A DNA stretch of 64,000 bases, from assembly GCF_002005225.1 (NCBI RefSeq), contig NZ_CP019724.1, forward strand, positions 1,302,001-1,366,000, given 5' to 3'. Numbering within the stretch: position 1 is the first letter of the stretch; each line of letters opens with the position of its first letter. Positions 1 through 9,600 of this stretch are shown piece by piece. Under the pieces are notes generated by a model, which ran no database searches, was not told where the DNA came from, and was given only the letters and a program-made list of their open reading frames with translations. This DNA is from Streptomyces pactum (lineage in GTDB: Bacteria > Actinomycetota > Actinomycetes > Streptomycetales > Streptomycetaceae). A program made the position numbers and the translations under genes.

Positions 1-460
1 TGCCGTCGAGCAGGGCGGCGAGGGCGGCGCGGTACTCGGCGCCGGGGAAGCGGTACGGGCCGATGCCGTGGTAGCCGTTGAACTCCAGGTCGGCGTGTTC
101 CCCGGTCTGCCAGGCGAAGTCCCGCCAGACGAAGTCCTCGCCGTCCCGCAGGATCACGGCGGTCACCGCGCCGCAGGCCAGGTTCTCGCACTCGGGGCAG
201 GCGTAGATGACGTACCGCCCGCCGGGCAGGGGCGCGTCGGTCTCCAGAAGCAGGCTGCGGACCTGCGCGGTGAGGATCGCGGGGGGTACGTCGGCGGCCA
301 GCGGGGAGACCGCGTCCAGGTCACAGAGGCGGAACAGCAGGGGACGTCCGTCGACGACGAAGTCCAGGAAGTCGCGGTGGACCTGGTAGTCACCGTCGGC
401 GAGGACGCCACCGGCGCGCATCGCCGGGGCAAGACCGAAGGTCGCGTACTCGGCAGCCAT
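1..460 (-). CDS. Conserved hypothetical protein, 3' end cut by window edge
   Basis: The frame opens with ATG at 460-458 and runs off the left edge after 153 codons, so the C-terminus is not seen. The protein begins MAAEYATFGL and has a cysteine cluster CPECENLAC at about residues 88-96 that could bind a metal, inside an otherwise ordinary soluble sequence with no signal peptide or membrane segment. It is divergent from the D-amino acid oxidase gene with a 66-bp gap. I do not recognise the family and assign no function. Confidence 0.7.
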   Translation of the reverse strand, partial: MAAEYATFGLAPAMRAGGVLADGDYQVHRDFLDFVVDGRPLLFRLCDLDAVSPLAADVPPAILTAQVRSLLLETDAPLPGGRYVIYACPECENLACGAVTAVILRDGEDFVWRDFAWQTGEHADLEFNGYHGIGPYRFPGAEYRAALAALLDG

Positions 461-526
461 GCGGTGAGTATTCCCTCGCCGGAACCGCTCTGAGCGCGGC
501 ATGGGGCATTCCGCTAACGTCCTCGT

Positions 527-1480
527 GTGGAAACCGAACTGGATGGCGAAGTCGTCGTGGTCGGCGGCGGGGTGGCCGGGCTGACGACGGCCGTCGTTCT
601 CGCCGAGCGCGGCAGGCGGGTGCGGCTGTGGACGCGGGAGCCCGTCGAGCGGACCACCTCGGTGGTCGCCGGCGGGCTGTGGTGGCCGTACCGCATCGAG
701 CCGGTGGCGTCGGCACAGGCGTGGGCGCTGTGTTCGCTGGACGTGTACGAGGATCTGGCGGCGCGGCCGCAGGAGACCGGCGTACGCATGGTCGAAGGGG
801 TGCTCGGCGAGAGTGGCCTGGACGAGGTGGGCTCGTGGGCTGCCACCAAGCTGCCGGGCCTGCGCGCGGCGACCGCCGCCGAGTACGCCGGGCAGGGGCT
901 GTGGGCGCGGCTGCCGCTCATCGACATGTCGACCCATCTGCCGTGGCTGCGGGAACGGCTCGCGGCGGCGGGCGGCACGGTGGAGACGCGCGCGGTGGCC
1001 GATCTGGCCGAGGCCGACGCTCCGGTCGTCGTCAACTGCACGGGCCTGGGCGCCCGGGAGCTGGTGCCGGACGCGGCCGTGCGTCCGGTGCGCGGGCAAC
1101 TGGTCGTCGTGGAGAACCCCGGCATCCGGACCTGGCTGGTCTCCACCGACCCCGTCTCCGGAGAGGTGACGTACTTCCTTCCGCACCCCGGCCGGCTCCT
1201 CCTGGGCGGGACGGCCGAGGAGGACGTCTGGTCGATGGAGCCGGACCCGGCGGTCGCGGAGGCGATCGTACGCAGGTGCGCGGCGGTGCGGCCCGAGATC
1301 GCCGGGGCGCGGGTGCTCGGGCACCTGGTGGGGCTGCGGCCGGCGCGGGACGCGGTACGGCTGGAGCGCGAGCCGCTGCCGGACGGGCGGCTGCTGGTGC
1401 ACAACTACGGGCACGGCGGCGCGGGCGTCACCGTGGCCTGGGGCTGCGCGCGGGAGGCGGCCGACCTCGCCTCCCGCTGA
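527..1480 (+). CDS. D-amino acid oxidase (FAD)
   Basis: 317 aa, normal for bacterial DAAO. It oxidatively deaminates D-amino acids to 2-oxo acids, ammonia and H2O2 using FAD. Seen: N-terminal Rossmann motif VVVGGGVAGL (residues about 10-19), the substrate-carboxylate region GLRPARDAVRLE near 266, and the C-terminal DAAO signature HNYGHGGAGVTVAWG near 292-306. From memory it corresponds to the characterised S. coelicolor enzyme SCO6740. The GTG at 527 is preceded by TAACGT at 515-520, a good -10 whose start point would fall on or next to the GTG, so the mRNA is probably leaderless. It ends before a strong terminator shared with the convergent BCCT gene. Confidence 0.93.
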   Translation: METELDGEVVVVGGGVAGLTTAVVLAERGRRVRLWTREPVERTTSVVAGGLWWPYRIEPVASAQAWALCSLDVYEDLAARPQETGVRMVEGVLGESGLDEVGSWAATKLPGLRAATAAEYAGQGLWARLPLIDMSTHLPWLRERLAAAGGTVETRAVADLAEADAPVVVNCTGLGARELVPDAAVRPVRGQLVVVENPGIRTWLVSTDPVSGEVTYFLPHPGRLLLGGTAEEDVWSMEPDPAVAEAIVRRCAAVRPEIAGARVLGHLVGLRPARDAVRLEREPLPDGRLLVHNYGHGGAGVTVAWGCAREAADLASR

Positions 1481-1561
1481 CCACGGCCCGCGCGGGGCCG
1501 CTCCGACGGGCAGGGGCCGCCCGGGGGCAAGGACCGCACGGCGGGCAGGGACCGCTCCGCT

Positions 1562-1608
1562 GGAGCAGGGACCGGCACGCGGGTGCGTGCCGGTCCCTGC
1601 TCCGCTTT
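1562..1608. terminator. Strong bidirectional terminator between DAAO and BCCT genes
   Basis: Perfect 19-bp inverted repeat, arms 1562-1580 and 1585-1603, loop GGGT, followed on the + strand by GCTTTT. It sits between convergent genes and should stop transcription from both sides, though only the + strand has a T run. Confidence 0.85.
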
Positions 1609-1635
1609 TCCGCCCCACCGCGGACTCCGTGTCGG

Positions 1636-3366
1636 TCAGTGGTGCTTGCCGATCGGGTCGCCCTCCACGTCCGTGCCGGGTCCCGGGCCGATGCGGATCT
1701 CGAAGTCGCCCTCGTACTGCTTGTGACCCTCGATGACGGCCATCTCGACGGCCTCGGAAGCCATCTCACCGCGCACGATGAGCGGGTCGCGGCGCAGGTC
1801 GCGCATGAGGGCGACGCACATCCCGATCATCACGACGACGAAGGGTGCCGCCGCGAGGATCGTGAGGTTCTGCAGACCGGTCAGCGCGTCTCCCTCACCG
1901 CTGCCGACCAGGAGCATGATGGCGGCGACCGCTCCGGTCACCACGCCCCAGAACACCACCACCCAGCGGCTGGGTTCGAGCGCGCCCCGCTGCGACAGGG
2001 TGCCCATCACGATGGACGCCGCGTCGGCGCCCGACACGAAGAAGATGCCGACGAGGACCATCACCAGCAGGCTGGTGACGGTGGCGATCGGGTATTCCTG
2101 GAGCACCGCGAAGAGCCGGCCCTCCGGGGTCGTCTCGTCGCCGAGCCGGTTCTGCTCCTGGAGCCTCATCGCCGAGCCGCCGAAGATGGCGAACCAGATC
2201 AGGCTGACCGTGCTGGGCACCAGGATGACGCCGCCGATGAACTGGCGGATGGTCCGGCCCCGGCTGATGCGGGCGATGAACATGCCGACGAAGGGCGTCC
2301 AGGAGATCCACCACGCCCAGTAGAAGACGGTCCAGCTACTGAGCCATTCGGCGACGCTCTCACCGCCGCTGATCTCGGTGCGGCCGGCCATTTCGGGCAG
2401 GTCGCCCAGGTAGGTGAAGACCGAGGTCGGCAGCAGGTCGAGAATGAGGATGGTCGGGCCCGCCGCGAACACGAACACGACGAGCAGCAGGGCCAGCACC
2501 ATGTTGGTGTTGGACAGCCACTGGATGCCCTTCTCGACACCCGAGATCGCGGAGGCCACGAACGCCGCCGTCAGCACCGCGATGATGCCGACCAGCAGCC
2601 CGGTGCTGACCTTGTCCATCCAGTCGAGCTTCTCGACGCCGGACCCGATCTGCAGGGCGCCGAGGCCGAGGGAGGCCGCGGAGCCGAAGACCGTCGCGAT
2701 GATGGCCAGGATGTCGATGACCCGGCCGCTGACGCCGTTGGCGTGCTTCTCGCCGATGAGCGGTGTGAACACGGCACTGATGGTCTGACGGCGGCGCCTG
2801 CGGAAGGTGCTGTAGGCGATGCCGAGGCCGACCACCGCGTAGATCGCCCACGGGTGCAGCGTCCAGTGGAACAGGGTGGTGGCCATGGCCGTCGCCATGC
2901 TGTCGCCGGTGTCGGCGGGGCTGGTGCCGGGCGGGGCGGTCTCGAAGTGCGCCAGCGGCTCGCTCACGCCCCAGAACATCAGACCGATGCCCATGCCGGC
3001 GCTGAACATCATGGCGACCCAGGACACCGTCCTGAATTCCGGCTTCTCGCCCTCGGCGCCGAGGTGGATGCGGCCGTAGCGGCTGGCCGCGAGCCAGAGG
3101 GCGAAGACGACGAACCCGGAGGCGGCCAGCACGAACGCCCAGCCGCCGTTGTGCATCAGGCCACCGAGCATGCTGCCGGAGGCGTCCTCCAGCGAGTCCG
3201 TGCCGGCCGCGCCCCAGATGACGAACGCGAGGGTCAGGACGGCGGTGACGCCGAAGACGACACGGTCGGTCCGGGGCTTGTGCTCCTGCCCAGGCAGGCC
3301 GGCTTCCGAACCCGGCAGCGCGCCTCTTTCATGCTGGTCCTTGTCGCTTGGTCGGTCCTGCGTCAC
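1636..3366 (-). CDS. BCCT-family glycine betaine/choline/carnitine transporter
   Basis: About 576 aa with some 12 hydrophobic segments; imports a quaternary-amine osmolyte by cation symport. Family motifs present: GMGIGLMFWGVSEP early in the chain, WTLHPWAIYAVVG, and the long signature containing WAWWISWTPFVGMFIARISRG followed by RGRTIRQF. The N-terminal ~45 residues are hydrophilic and the C-terminal tail is charged, as in regulated BCCT carriers. I prefer the GTG at 3366 over the upstream GTG at 3375 because AAAGG lies 8 bases before 3366, whereas it abuts 3375. Substrate cannot be decided from sequence. The gene stands alone. Confidence 0.9.
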   Translation of the reverse strand: MTQDRPSDKDQHERGALPGSEAGLPGQEHKPRTDRVVFGVTAVLTLAFVIWGAAGTDSLEDASGSMLGGLMHNGGWAFVLAASGFVVFALWLAASRYGRIHLGAEGEKPEFRTVSWVAMMFSAGMGIGLMFWGVSEPLAHFETAPPGTSPADTGDSMATAMATTLFHWTLHPWAIYAVVGLGIAYSTFRRRRRQTISAVFTPLIGEKHANGVSGRVIDILAIIATVFGSAASLGLGALQIGSGVEKLDWMDKVSTGLLVGIIAVLTAAFVASAISGVEKGIQWLSNTNMVLALLLVVFVFAAGPTILILDLLPTSVFTYLGDLPEMAGRTEISGGESVAEWLSSWTVFYWAWWISWTPFVGMFIARISRGRTIRQFIGGVILVPSTVSLIWFAIFGGSAMRLQEQNRLGDETTPEGRLFAVLQEYPIATVTSLLVMVLVGIFFVSGADAASIVMGTLSQRGALEPSRWVVVFWGVVTGAVAAIMLLVGSGEGDALTGLQNLTILAAAPFVVVMIGMCVALMRDLRRDPLIVRGEMASEAVEMAVIEGHKQYEGDFEIRIGPGPGTDVEGDPIGKHH

Positions 3367-3446
3367 GGGCGGCACCTTTCAAGTCGGTGAGGCTGAAAAC
3401 AATCCTCCGCTACGCCCATACCACGCGCGACGCGGAACTCACCTCC

Positions 3447-4742
3447 TCAGCAGCGGGTGTCGGGTTCACCCACCGTCAAGTGGTACGTCGCACGCTCGTC
3501 CAGGAGCAGCGGCACGAGGGCACGCAGCGGCTGGCGCAGCGGTACGTAGGCGCCCTTCTCCCCGGCCGGACGCACTTGTACACCGTGGAGTGCCAATTCG
3601 TCCTTCAGCTCCGCGTACTGGTCCAAGGTGAGCCGGTAGCCGCAGGGCGGGTCCTCGATCACTTCGGCGGGCTCGGCGGGGTCGTTGTCCGCGCCGCCGA
3701 CGTAGACGGGTCCGGTGTCGGCCAGGCCGGACCACCGGGCGGCCGCGGTGGCCGCCTCGACGCGTCCGCGCCGCCGGTCCGCATAGCGGAACATGCCGTC
3801 CAGGGCCGCGAGCTGGGACTCCACCCGGCGCCGGTTGTTCAGGGCCTCGTCCTCGCGCTCTGCGTCCGTGAGGGCGTCGACACGGCTCTCGATGAGCAGA
3901 CCGACGGCGTTCTTCACGCCGGACATGTTCCGCAGGATGCGTTCCTGGCCGTCGCCGGCGGTCTGCTTGACCGGCTCGCCGGTGACCGGGTCGGTCCAGA
4001 TGCCGTAGGTGCCGGTCGAGTGGCCCGCCCGCTCGGCGGCGGGGCGGACGTAGGCCCGGGACAGGGTGCGGGCCTCGTCGTGAACCCCGGTGTGGGTGTT
4101 GAGGTTGCGGGGCCAGAGGTCGAAGAGGTCCTTGTCGTAGTACGGGGGTGTGGCGCCGTACTCGTGCAGGTCGTAGAGGACGTCGGGGCGCTGGTCGCGG
4201 ACGACGGCGGCCAGGGCACGGGCCTCGGCCGTCTTCAGGGCGAGGTGGTCGCGGTTGATGTCGAGGCCGTCGCTGTTGCCGCGGGTGTCGGCGGCCCGTC
4301 CGTCGGGGTTGACGGTGGGCACGACCAGCACGGTGGTGCGGTCCAGGAACCGCCGGGTCCGTCGGTCGGTCGCGTAGGCCAGGTCGCGGACGGTGGACAG
4401 ACAGGCCTCGCGGCCGGCGGGCTCGTCGCCGTGCTGGCTGCACACGAGGAGCACCTTGTTGTGGGCGGAGGGCCTGCCGATCGTCACGAGCTGGAGGGGG
4501 CGGTCCTGTTTCGTGGTGCCGATGCGGCCGACGGTGACGCGGTCGCTCGCCCGGTCCGCGGCGGTGAGGAGCGCCTGCTCCTCGGGCTGGGTGGTCCAGC
4601 GGGCGCCGTGCGTCTTCTCGAAACCGGTGCGGGGCGCACGGTGGCCGGTGCCGGCGGCGTGGGCCGGCGCGGTGAGGAGGGAGGCGGCGAGGGCCGCGGT
4701 GGCCGCCGCGGTGGTCACGGTGAGGGTGCGCAGGCGGTTCAT
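3447..4742 (-). CDS. Secreted M14 zinc carboxypeptidase
   Basis: 431 aa with a Sec signal peptide ending near APAHA (residue 29). M14 hallmarks are all present: HGDEPAG supplies the first His and Glu zinc ligands, [12 protein letters not shown] and DINRDH carry substrate-binding Asn/Arg residues, YDLHEYG gives the third zinc ligand, and LLIESR near the C-terminus supplies the general-base Glu. It should remove C-terminal residues from extracellular peptides. The start ATG (4742-4740) overlaps the stop of the upstream S15 peptidase gene by ATGA, implying translational coupling. The frame stays open far upstream across the S15 gene, but that extension is antisense-type noise and has no signal peptide. 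Confidence 0.92.
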   Translation of the reverse strand: MNRLRTLTVTTAAATAALAASLLTAPAHAAGTGHRAPRTGFEKTHGARWTTQPEEQALLTAADRASDRVTVGRIGTTKQDRPLQLVTIGRPSAHNKVLLVCSQHGDEPAGREACLSTVRDLAYATDRRTRRFLDRTTVLVVPTVNPDGRAADTRGNSDGLDINRDHLALKTAEARALAAVVRDQRPDVLYDLHEYGATPPYYDKDLFDLWPRNLNTHTGVHDEARTLSRAYVRPAAERAGHSTGTYGIWTDPVTGEPVKQTAGDGQERILRNMSGVKNAVGLLIESRVDALTDAEREDEALNNRRRVESQLAALDGMFRYADRRRGRVEAATAAARWSGLADTGPVYVGGADNDPAEPAEVIEDPPCGYRLTLDQYAELKDELALHGVQVRPAGEKGAYVPLRQPLRALVPLLLDERATYHLTVGEPDTRC

Positions 4743-6715
4743 CGGTCTCCCTTCGGGACGCGGTGGGTCGTGTGCGGCGCGCTCACGCCGTCGAGGGGCG
4801 TGGGCGCGGGGGCGGCGGCCGCCGTGGGGGCGGTGGCCTCGGCGAACGCGGCGGCGCCGCCGACGAACGGTACGCGTGCCGACGTGCGGGAGAGGTCCAC
4901 GGTGAGTGTCGGCGTGTCGGCGGGAGGGTCGATGAGGTCCTTGTCGGTACCCGCGACGATCAGCGCGAGGCGGTGACCGGCCGGGACGACGTGGTCGGTG
5001 GCCGCCAGGTCCAGGGTGACGGTGTAGGCCTTGCCCGGGGTGAGCGGGCGGCCCCGCCACTTGGAGGCGTGGTTGCCGAGGTCGGCCCAACCGCGGCTGA
5101 CGACCGTGTAGTCCACGTCGGTGGTCTTCGCCGCCGTCTCCTTGTAGCAGGAGCTGTCGCCCGGGGTGCTCGGGCCCCAGCAGGTGCGGTCGGTGAGGGT
5201 GGTGATGCCCTCGCCGCGATCGGCGTAGTCGCGGATGGTGTCGGGGCCGAGGTCGACGAGTACGGCGGAGAGGTGGGCCGTCGGGGTGCTGGACCGCGCG
5301 GTGACGGTGACCTCGGAGGCACCGGACAGGCGCAGGTCGCGGGTGAGCGGACCGGTGACGAACCCGGCCTTGCCCGGGGTGGGCTCGTCGATGTGCGCGG
5401 CCCAGTCCGTCTCGCTCAGCGCCGGGTCGTCGGTGAAGGTCTCGGTGCCGCGGTCCCGGCGCAGTCCGAGGGTGCCGACGCCGGGCCGCGCACCGTCGGC
5501 GGGGCGAAGGGTCGTGGTGGCCGCGGAGCGCGGCGGCCAGGTCTTCGACGTCTCCCACTGCTCGGGGCGGCGTTCGACGTCGGCCATGGGCTCGCGGTCG
5601 ATGCCGTTGTCGTAGCCGAGGAGCTCGTGGTCGAACCAGCGGTGCAGGGTGTCGACCCACTCGGCGCGGCGGAAGTCGAAGGGGTCGACGTGGCCGGTCT
5701 GGGAGAGCCAGATCTTGCGGTCGACGCCGTTCTCGGCGAGGGCGTTCCACCACGGGCCGACGTGCTGCATGCGGACGTTGAGGTCCTGCATGCCGTGGAC
5801 GAGGAAGACGCTCGCCTTCACCTTGCTCGCGGCCTTCACGTAGTCGCGCTCGGTCCACAGCTTCGTGAAGTCGCCGGTGCGCGGTGCGCCGTCGACGAGC
5901 CTGTGCTGGACGGCGTCGCACCGGTCGCGGGCGTCGGGGCTGTTGACGTAGTCGGACAGCCAGTCGGGGCCGGAGCTGTAAAGGGGGGCGCCCTGGCTGA
6001 AGTAGTAGTCGTACCAGGAGGAGATGGCGGCGATCGGGACGATGGTCTCCAGGCCCTCCACGCCGGTCGCGGCCACGCCGTTGGCGATGGTGCCGTCCCA
6101 GCTCTTGCCGATCATGCCCGTTTTCCCGTTGGTCCAGTCGGCCTTGGCGCGCTCGCCGCCGGTGCGGGTGGTGTACGCCTTCGCCCGGCCGTTGAGCCAG
6201 TCGACGACGGCCTTCGCGGACTCGATGTCGGAGCGTCCGCCGACGTCGACGCAGCCGTCGGAGCGGTTGGTGCCGGCCAGGTCGACGCCGACGAAGGCGT
6301 AGCCGCGCGGCACGAAGTAGTTGTCGTAGTACAGCGGCATCAGGTCGACGTCACCGTCGGCGTCGTATGTCTTCTTCTGGCTCTCGTTGCCGCGCCCGCA
6401 GCAGGAGTAGTACGGGCTGGCGTCCATGATGACGGGGACCTTCCGGCCCTGCTGAGCGGGTTCGCGGGGGCGGACGATGTCGACGGCGACGCGGTCGTCC
6501 TCGCCGTCGCCGTCCCCGTCGTATCCGGTGTCCACCCAGACGGCCTCGCGGACGGCGTCTTGGTAGGAGTGGACGGGTTCGCTCTGCCGCGGGGCTGCGG
6601 GGTGGGCCGTCGCGGCGGGCGTGAGGAAGGTTGCCATGAGAGCGGCCGTGGCCGCCGTCGCGAGCGGTCTCCAGATCGTGAAGCGCGTGCGTATCGGCAT
6701 GCGCGGACGGTACAT
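4739..6715 (-). CDS. Secreted S15-family X-Pro dipeptidyl-peptidase-like hydrolase
   Basis: 658 aa. The signal peptide spans residues ~1-38 (RRP-type basic start, hydrophobic core, cut near ATAHP). The alpha/beta-hydrolase domain carries the nucleophile motif [11 protein letters not shown], Asp in GMQDLNVR and His in SQTGHVDPF; a C-terminal jelly-roll PepX_C domain occupies roughly 400-620. It probably releases N-terminal Xaa-Pro dipeptides outside the cell, although S15 relatives include acyl hydrolases and cocaine-esterase-type enzymes. ATG at 6715 has GGGAG seven bases upstream. It is first in a two-gene operon with the M14 carboxypeptidase, so the pair would trim proline-rich peptides from both ends. 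Confidence 0.9.
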   Translation of the reverse strand: MYRPRMPIRTRFTIWRPLATAATAALMATFLTPAATAHPAAPRQSEPVHSYQDAVREAVWVDTGYDGDGDGEDDRVAVDIVRPREPAQQGRKVPVIMDASPYYSCCGRGNESQKKTYDADGDVDLMPLYYDNYFVPRGYAFVGVDLAGTNRSDGCVDVGGRSDIESAKAVVDWLNGRAKAYTTRTGGERAKADWTNGKTGMIGKSWDGTIANGVAATGVEGLETIVPIAAISSWYDYYFSQGAPLYSSGPDWLSDYVNSPDARDRCDAVQHRLVDGAPRTGDFTKLWTERDYVKAASKVKASVFLVHGMQDLNVRMQHVGPWWNALAENGVDRKIWLSQTGHVDPFDFRRAEWVDTLHRWFDHELLGYDNGIDREPMADVERRPEQWETSKTWPPRSAATTTLRPADGARPGVGTLGLRRDRGTETFTDDPALSETDWAAHIDEPTPGKAGFVTGPLTRDLRLSGASEVTVTARSSTPTAHLSAVLVDLGPDTIRDYADRGEGITTLTDRTCWGPSTPGDSSCYKETAAKTTDVDYTVVSRGWADLGNHASKWRGRPLTPGKAYTVTLDLAATDHVVPAGHRLALIVAGTDKDLIDPPADTPTLTVDLSRTSARVPFVGGAAAFAEATAPTAAAAPAPTPLDGVSAPHTTHRVPKGDR

Positions 6716-6863
6716 CGGTCAACTCCCGCGCAGAAGAGGGCAACGCGTGCTTCCTGACGGCCGAAGGGCGATCGTGTGACCGGGGTGACCGTGGACACGG
6801 ACGCGCGCACAGCGGCTGAATGGTCGTCGAACAGGCTTGGTGCCCCTACGACTTGGAGCTTTC

Positions 6864-7334
6864 GTGCACCGCGGAATCATCGTGCCGGGCGCACTGGGCG
6901 CCGCCTGCCTCATGCTGGTGATCCCGGCGTCGGCGGCGGCCCGCTCCCCCGGCGCTCCGGGCATCGGCGACCCCTACTACCCGGCCTACGGCGACGGCGG
7001 ATACGACGTCTCCCACTACGACCTGCGCCTCAAGTACCGGCCGGACACGGACCGACTGGAGGGGACGGCGACGGGTCCGTGGCCGACTTCCAGCGGTACG
7101 CCGAGGAGGTCTCCGGCGAGCCGCCGGCCGCGCTGTTCGACACCTGGCTGTTCCAGCCGTCGAAGCCCGGCGCCCCGGCGGCGCGCTCGGCGTCCCCCGA
7201 AGACACCGGACGCGAAGGCACCGGACGCGGAAGCACCGGACGCGAAGGCACCGGACGCGATGGCGCCGGGCGCGCCGGCGCGGCCCCGGTCCTGGCAGCA
7301 GATCGCCGCGACGAACGACGTGCACGCGCACTGA
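6864..7334 (+). pseudogene. M1-family aminopeptidase remnant: internal deletion plus frameshifts
   Basis: GTG at 6864 (GGAG upstream) opens a frame with a signal peptide and the N-terminal start of a secreted M1 metallopeptidase (GIGDPYYPAYGDGGYDVSHY, then LRLKYRPDTDRLEGTAT). At about 7068-7080 the reading jumps to the +2 frame and continues as a typical M1 C-terminus, SVADFQRYAEEVSGEP and ALFDTWLFQPSKP. The end (SWQQIAATNDVHAH) is back in the original frame. The whole catalytic core, including HExxH, is missing, so about 1 kb has been deleted and the product cannot be a peptidase. Confidence 0.75.
7208..7268 (+). repeat. 15-bp minisatellite in the M1 remnant
   Basis: About four copies of a 15-bp unit resembling gacgcgaaggcaccg. 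In the frame that ends at 7334 it encodes repeats of APDAK/APDAE, an Ala-Pro-Asp tail. Slippage here may explain the second frameshift. Confidence 0.7.
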
Positions 7335-7362
7335 CCGACCGCGCGGGCACCGGCCGGCAGGC

Positions 7363-7848
7363 TCAGGCGGCGTCCCCGTGGTCGTAGACGGTCACGGGGA
7401 CGCCCCGCCGCGCGAGGCGCTCGCCGATGAGCGGCTCGACGCGGGACCACTTGCCGCCGGCCAGGCCGCAGCCTATGCGGGGCATGTGCACCGACGCGTC
7501 GAGCTCGGCCGCCTTGTCGGCGACGCGGCCGAGGGCCGTGTCGATCGCCTCGTAACGCACGGGAACGCCCTTGCTGCCGGTTCTCATGCCGCGCTGGCCG
7601 ATCATGTTGGCCACCCACACGTACGGCTCGACCCGGACGAACTGGACCGCGCCCAGGCCGAAGTCGTTCGACGCGCGGTCGCGGTGCCAGGCGCGGTAGG
7701 CCGCCTCCGGCTCCGGCCAACGGCGGGAGACGGCCAGGACGAAGCCCTTGCCCCAGCCGCCGAGGTCGTTGCAGACATGGGCGATCATCTTGACGCCCTT
7801 GACCGACGGGACGGTGGCGTCACCCCGGACATACCTGATCTCCGACAT
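7363..7848 (-). CDS. Macrodomain (ADP-ribose-binding) protein
   Basis: 161 aa, a stand-alone macrodomain. The first strand and loop VRGDAT, the motif AHVCNDLGGWGKG where Asn and Gly-rich residues contact distal ribose, and the late loop MPRIGCGLAGGKW that cradles the diphosphate are visible. Proteins of this type bind ADP-ribose and often remove it from glutamate or DNA. By position and sequence it corresponds, from memory, to S. coelicolor SCO6735, whose disruption was reported to raise antibiotic production. ATG at 7848-7846 gives a natural N-terminus MSEIRYVRGDAT. No ADP-ribosyltransferase gene is seen nearby. Confidence 0.93.
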   Translation of the reverse strand: MSEIRYVRGDATVPSVKGVKMIAHVCNDLGGWGKGFVLAVSRRWPEPEAAYRAWHRDRASNDFGLGAVQFVRVEPYVWVANMIGQRGMRTGSKGVPVRYEAIDTALGRVADKAAELDASVHMPRIGCGLAGGKWSRVEPLIGERLARRGVPVTVYDHGDAA

Positions 7849-7901
7849 GACCGCCACCGTAGACGCCGCCACTGACAGCGGCCGTGACCCGCTGCCTCCG
7901 G

Positions 7902-9368
7902 CTACTTGGTGAGCCCGCACGGCTCCTGCCTTGCGGTCCGCGCCACCCGCCGGCGGACGCCGAACCAGCCCGCCACCAGCGTCACCGCGATCACCGGCAC
8001 GAGCAGCACGGTCTTGCGGCCGACCTCGGGGTCGTTCCACATCAGGACGATCACGGCCAGCAGGAAGACGATCGTGACGATCTCCGTGACGGGGCTGCCG
8101 GGCAGGCGGAAGTGCGGCCGGGCGACCAGGCCCGCACGTGCCCGGCGCACGAAGACCAGGTGGCAGATCATGATGATCACCCAGGTGCTGATGATGCCCA
8201 GGGAGGCGACGTTCAGGACGATCTCGAAGGCCTTGTTCGGCACCAGGTAGTTCAGGCCGACGCCGAGGACGCAGACCGCGCAGGTCAGCAGGATGCCTCC
8301 GTAGGGGACCTGACTGCGGCTCATCACGCCGGTGAACCTGGGCGCGGAGCCCGCCATCGCCATGGAGCGCAGGATGCGGCCGGTGGAGTACAGGCCGGAG
8401 TTCAGGGAGGACATCGCCGCGGTGAGGACGACGAGGTTCATCACGTCACCGGCGGCCGGCACACCGATCCCCGACAGCACCGTGACGAAGGGGCTCTCGT
8501 CGCCCGAGTAGAGCGAGCTGGGCAGCAGCAGGGCCAGCAGGACGACCGAGCCGACGTAGAACAGGGCGACCCGCCACATGATCGAGTTCACCGCGCGGGG
8601 CACGATCTTCTCCGGCTCGGCGGTCTCGCCTGCGGCGACGCCGACCAGCTCCAGGGCCGCGTAGGAGAAGATCACGCCCTGCATGACGAGGATGACGGGC
8701 ATCGCGCCGTGCGGGAGGATGCCGCCGTGGTCGGTGATCATGCCCACGCCCGGGGTGTGGCCGCCCACCTCGTGCTGGGTGGCCAGCAGGAAGATGCCGA
8801 TCAGCATGAAGCCGACGAGGGTGGCGACCTTGACGATCGCGAACCAGAACTCCATCTCGCCGAAGATCTTGACCGAGATGAGGTTCACGGCCAGGACCAC
8901 CGCGAGGGCGATCAGGGCGAGCACCCATTGCGGGATGCTCGTGAACATACTCCAGTAGTGCGTGTACAGCGCGATCGCGGTGATGTCGGCGATGCCGGTC
9001 GTCGACCAGTTCAGGAAGTACATCCAGCCGGCGACGTAGGCACCCTTCTCGCCGAGGAACTCGCGCGCGTACGACACGAAGGACCCGGAGGAGGGCCGGT
9101 AGAGCACCAGCTCGCCGAGGGCCCTGACGACGAAGAAGGCGAAGACGCCGGCGACGAGGTAGGCGATGGCGAGCGCCGGGCCCGCGTCGCGCAGGCGCCC
9201 GCCGGCGCCGAGGAAGAGGCCGGTGCCGATCGCGCCGCCGATGGCGATCATGTTGACGTGGCGGGCCTTGAGGCCCTTGCTGTAGCCGGCGTCACCCGCG
9301 TCCGCGGGTCGTTCGGCCGCCTGGGGGTGGGTGGCGGCCTGTGCCGTGGCGACGGCGTCCTTGCTCAC
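7902..9368 (-). CDS. Amino acid permease, APC superfamily (AnsP/GabP-like)
   Basis: About 488 aa with 12 predicted transmembrane segments; proton-driven amino acid uptake. The N-terminal signature KARHVNMIAIGGAIGTGLFL and the SPGSFVSYAREFLG-like segment place it in the amino acid transporter subfamily with L-asparagine and GABA permeases. The hydrophilic ~35-residue leader and a short basic tail are cytoplasmic. GTG at 9368 (VSKDAV) is preferred; GTG at 9380 is possible, and neither has a strong ribosome site. Divergent from the MerR regulator gene, which may control it. The exact substrate is not readable. Confidence 0.88.
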   Translation of the reverse strand: MSKDAVATAQAATHPQAAERPADAGDAGYSKGLKARHVNMIAIGGAIGTGLFLGAGGRLRDAGPALAIAYLVAGVFAFFVVRALGELVLYRPSSGSFVSYAREFLGEKGAYVAGWMYFLNWSTTGIADITAIALYTHYWSMFTSIPQWVLALIALAVVLAVNLISVKIFGEMEFWFAIVKVATLVGFMLIGIFLLATQHEVGGHTPGVGMITDHGGILPHGAMPVILVMQGVIFSYAALELVGVAAGETAEPEKIVPRAVNSIMWRVALFYVGSVVLLALLLPSSLYSGDESPFVTVLSGIGVPAAGDVMNLVVLTAAMSSLNSGLYSTGRILRSMAMAGSAPRFTGVMSRSQVPYGGILLTCAVCVLGVGLNYLVPNKAFEIVLNVASLGIISTWVIIMICHLVFVRRARAGLVARPHFRLPGSPVTEIVTIVFLLAVIVLMWNDPEVGRKTVLLVPVIAVTLVAGWFGVRRRVARTARQEPCGLTK

Positions 9369-9505
9369 GGGTGGTTCCACTCTCTGGTGCGCCCGGGCGG
9401 GATACGCCCAGGTCGTCCGTACAGCGACAAGGCCCGCACCACCCTTCGCGGCACAGACCGAGGCAGCACCTTCCCACGACTCTGCGTTGCCACACGGTGT
9501 CTCAT

Positions 9506-9520
9506 GTCACACAGCGTGAC
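9506..9520. promoter_or_regulatory. Inverted repeat in permease/MerR divergent region
   Basis: Perfect GTCAC-N5-GTGAC palindrome between the divergent permease and MerR genes, with further GTGTCA half-sites at about 9497 and 9563. A plausible operator for the adjacent MerR-type regulator; not proven. Confidence 0.45.
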
Positions 9521-9600
9521 TTGCCACAAGATCCGTCAGTCGTCTCCACATGGTGCACAAGAGGTGTCACAGCCCTGGTGAGACAGCGATACTGCTGCAC

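Noticed and set aside
628..3390. Long plus-strand frame across DAAO and BCCT genes
   Set aside because: Arg/Gly/Ala-rich shadow of two well-supported genes in other frames.
4763..6757. Long plus-strand frame opposite the S15 peptidase
   Set aside because: Val/Gly/Asp-rich antisense shadow; S15 motifs on the minus strand are decisive.
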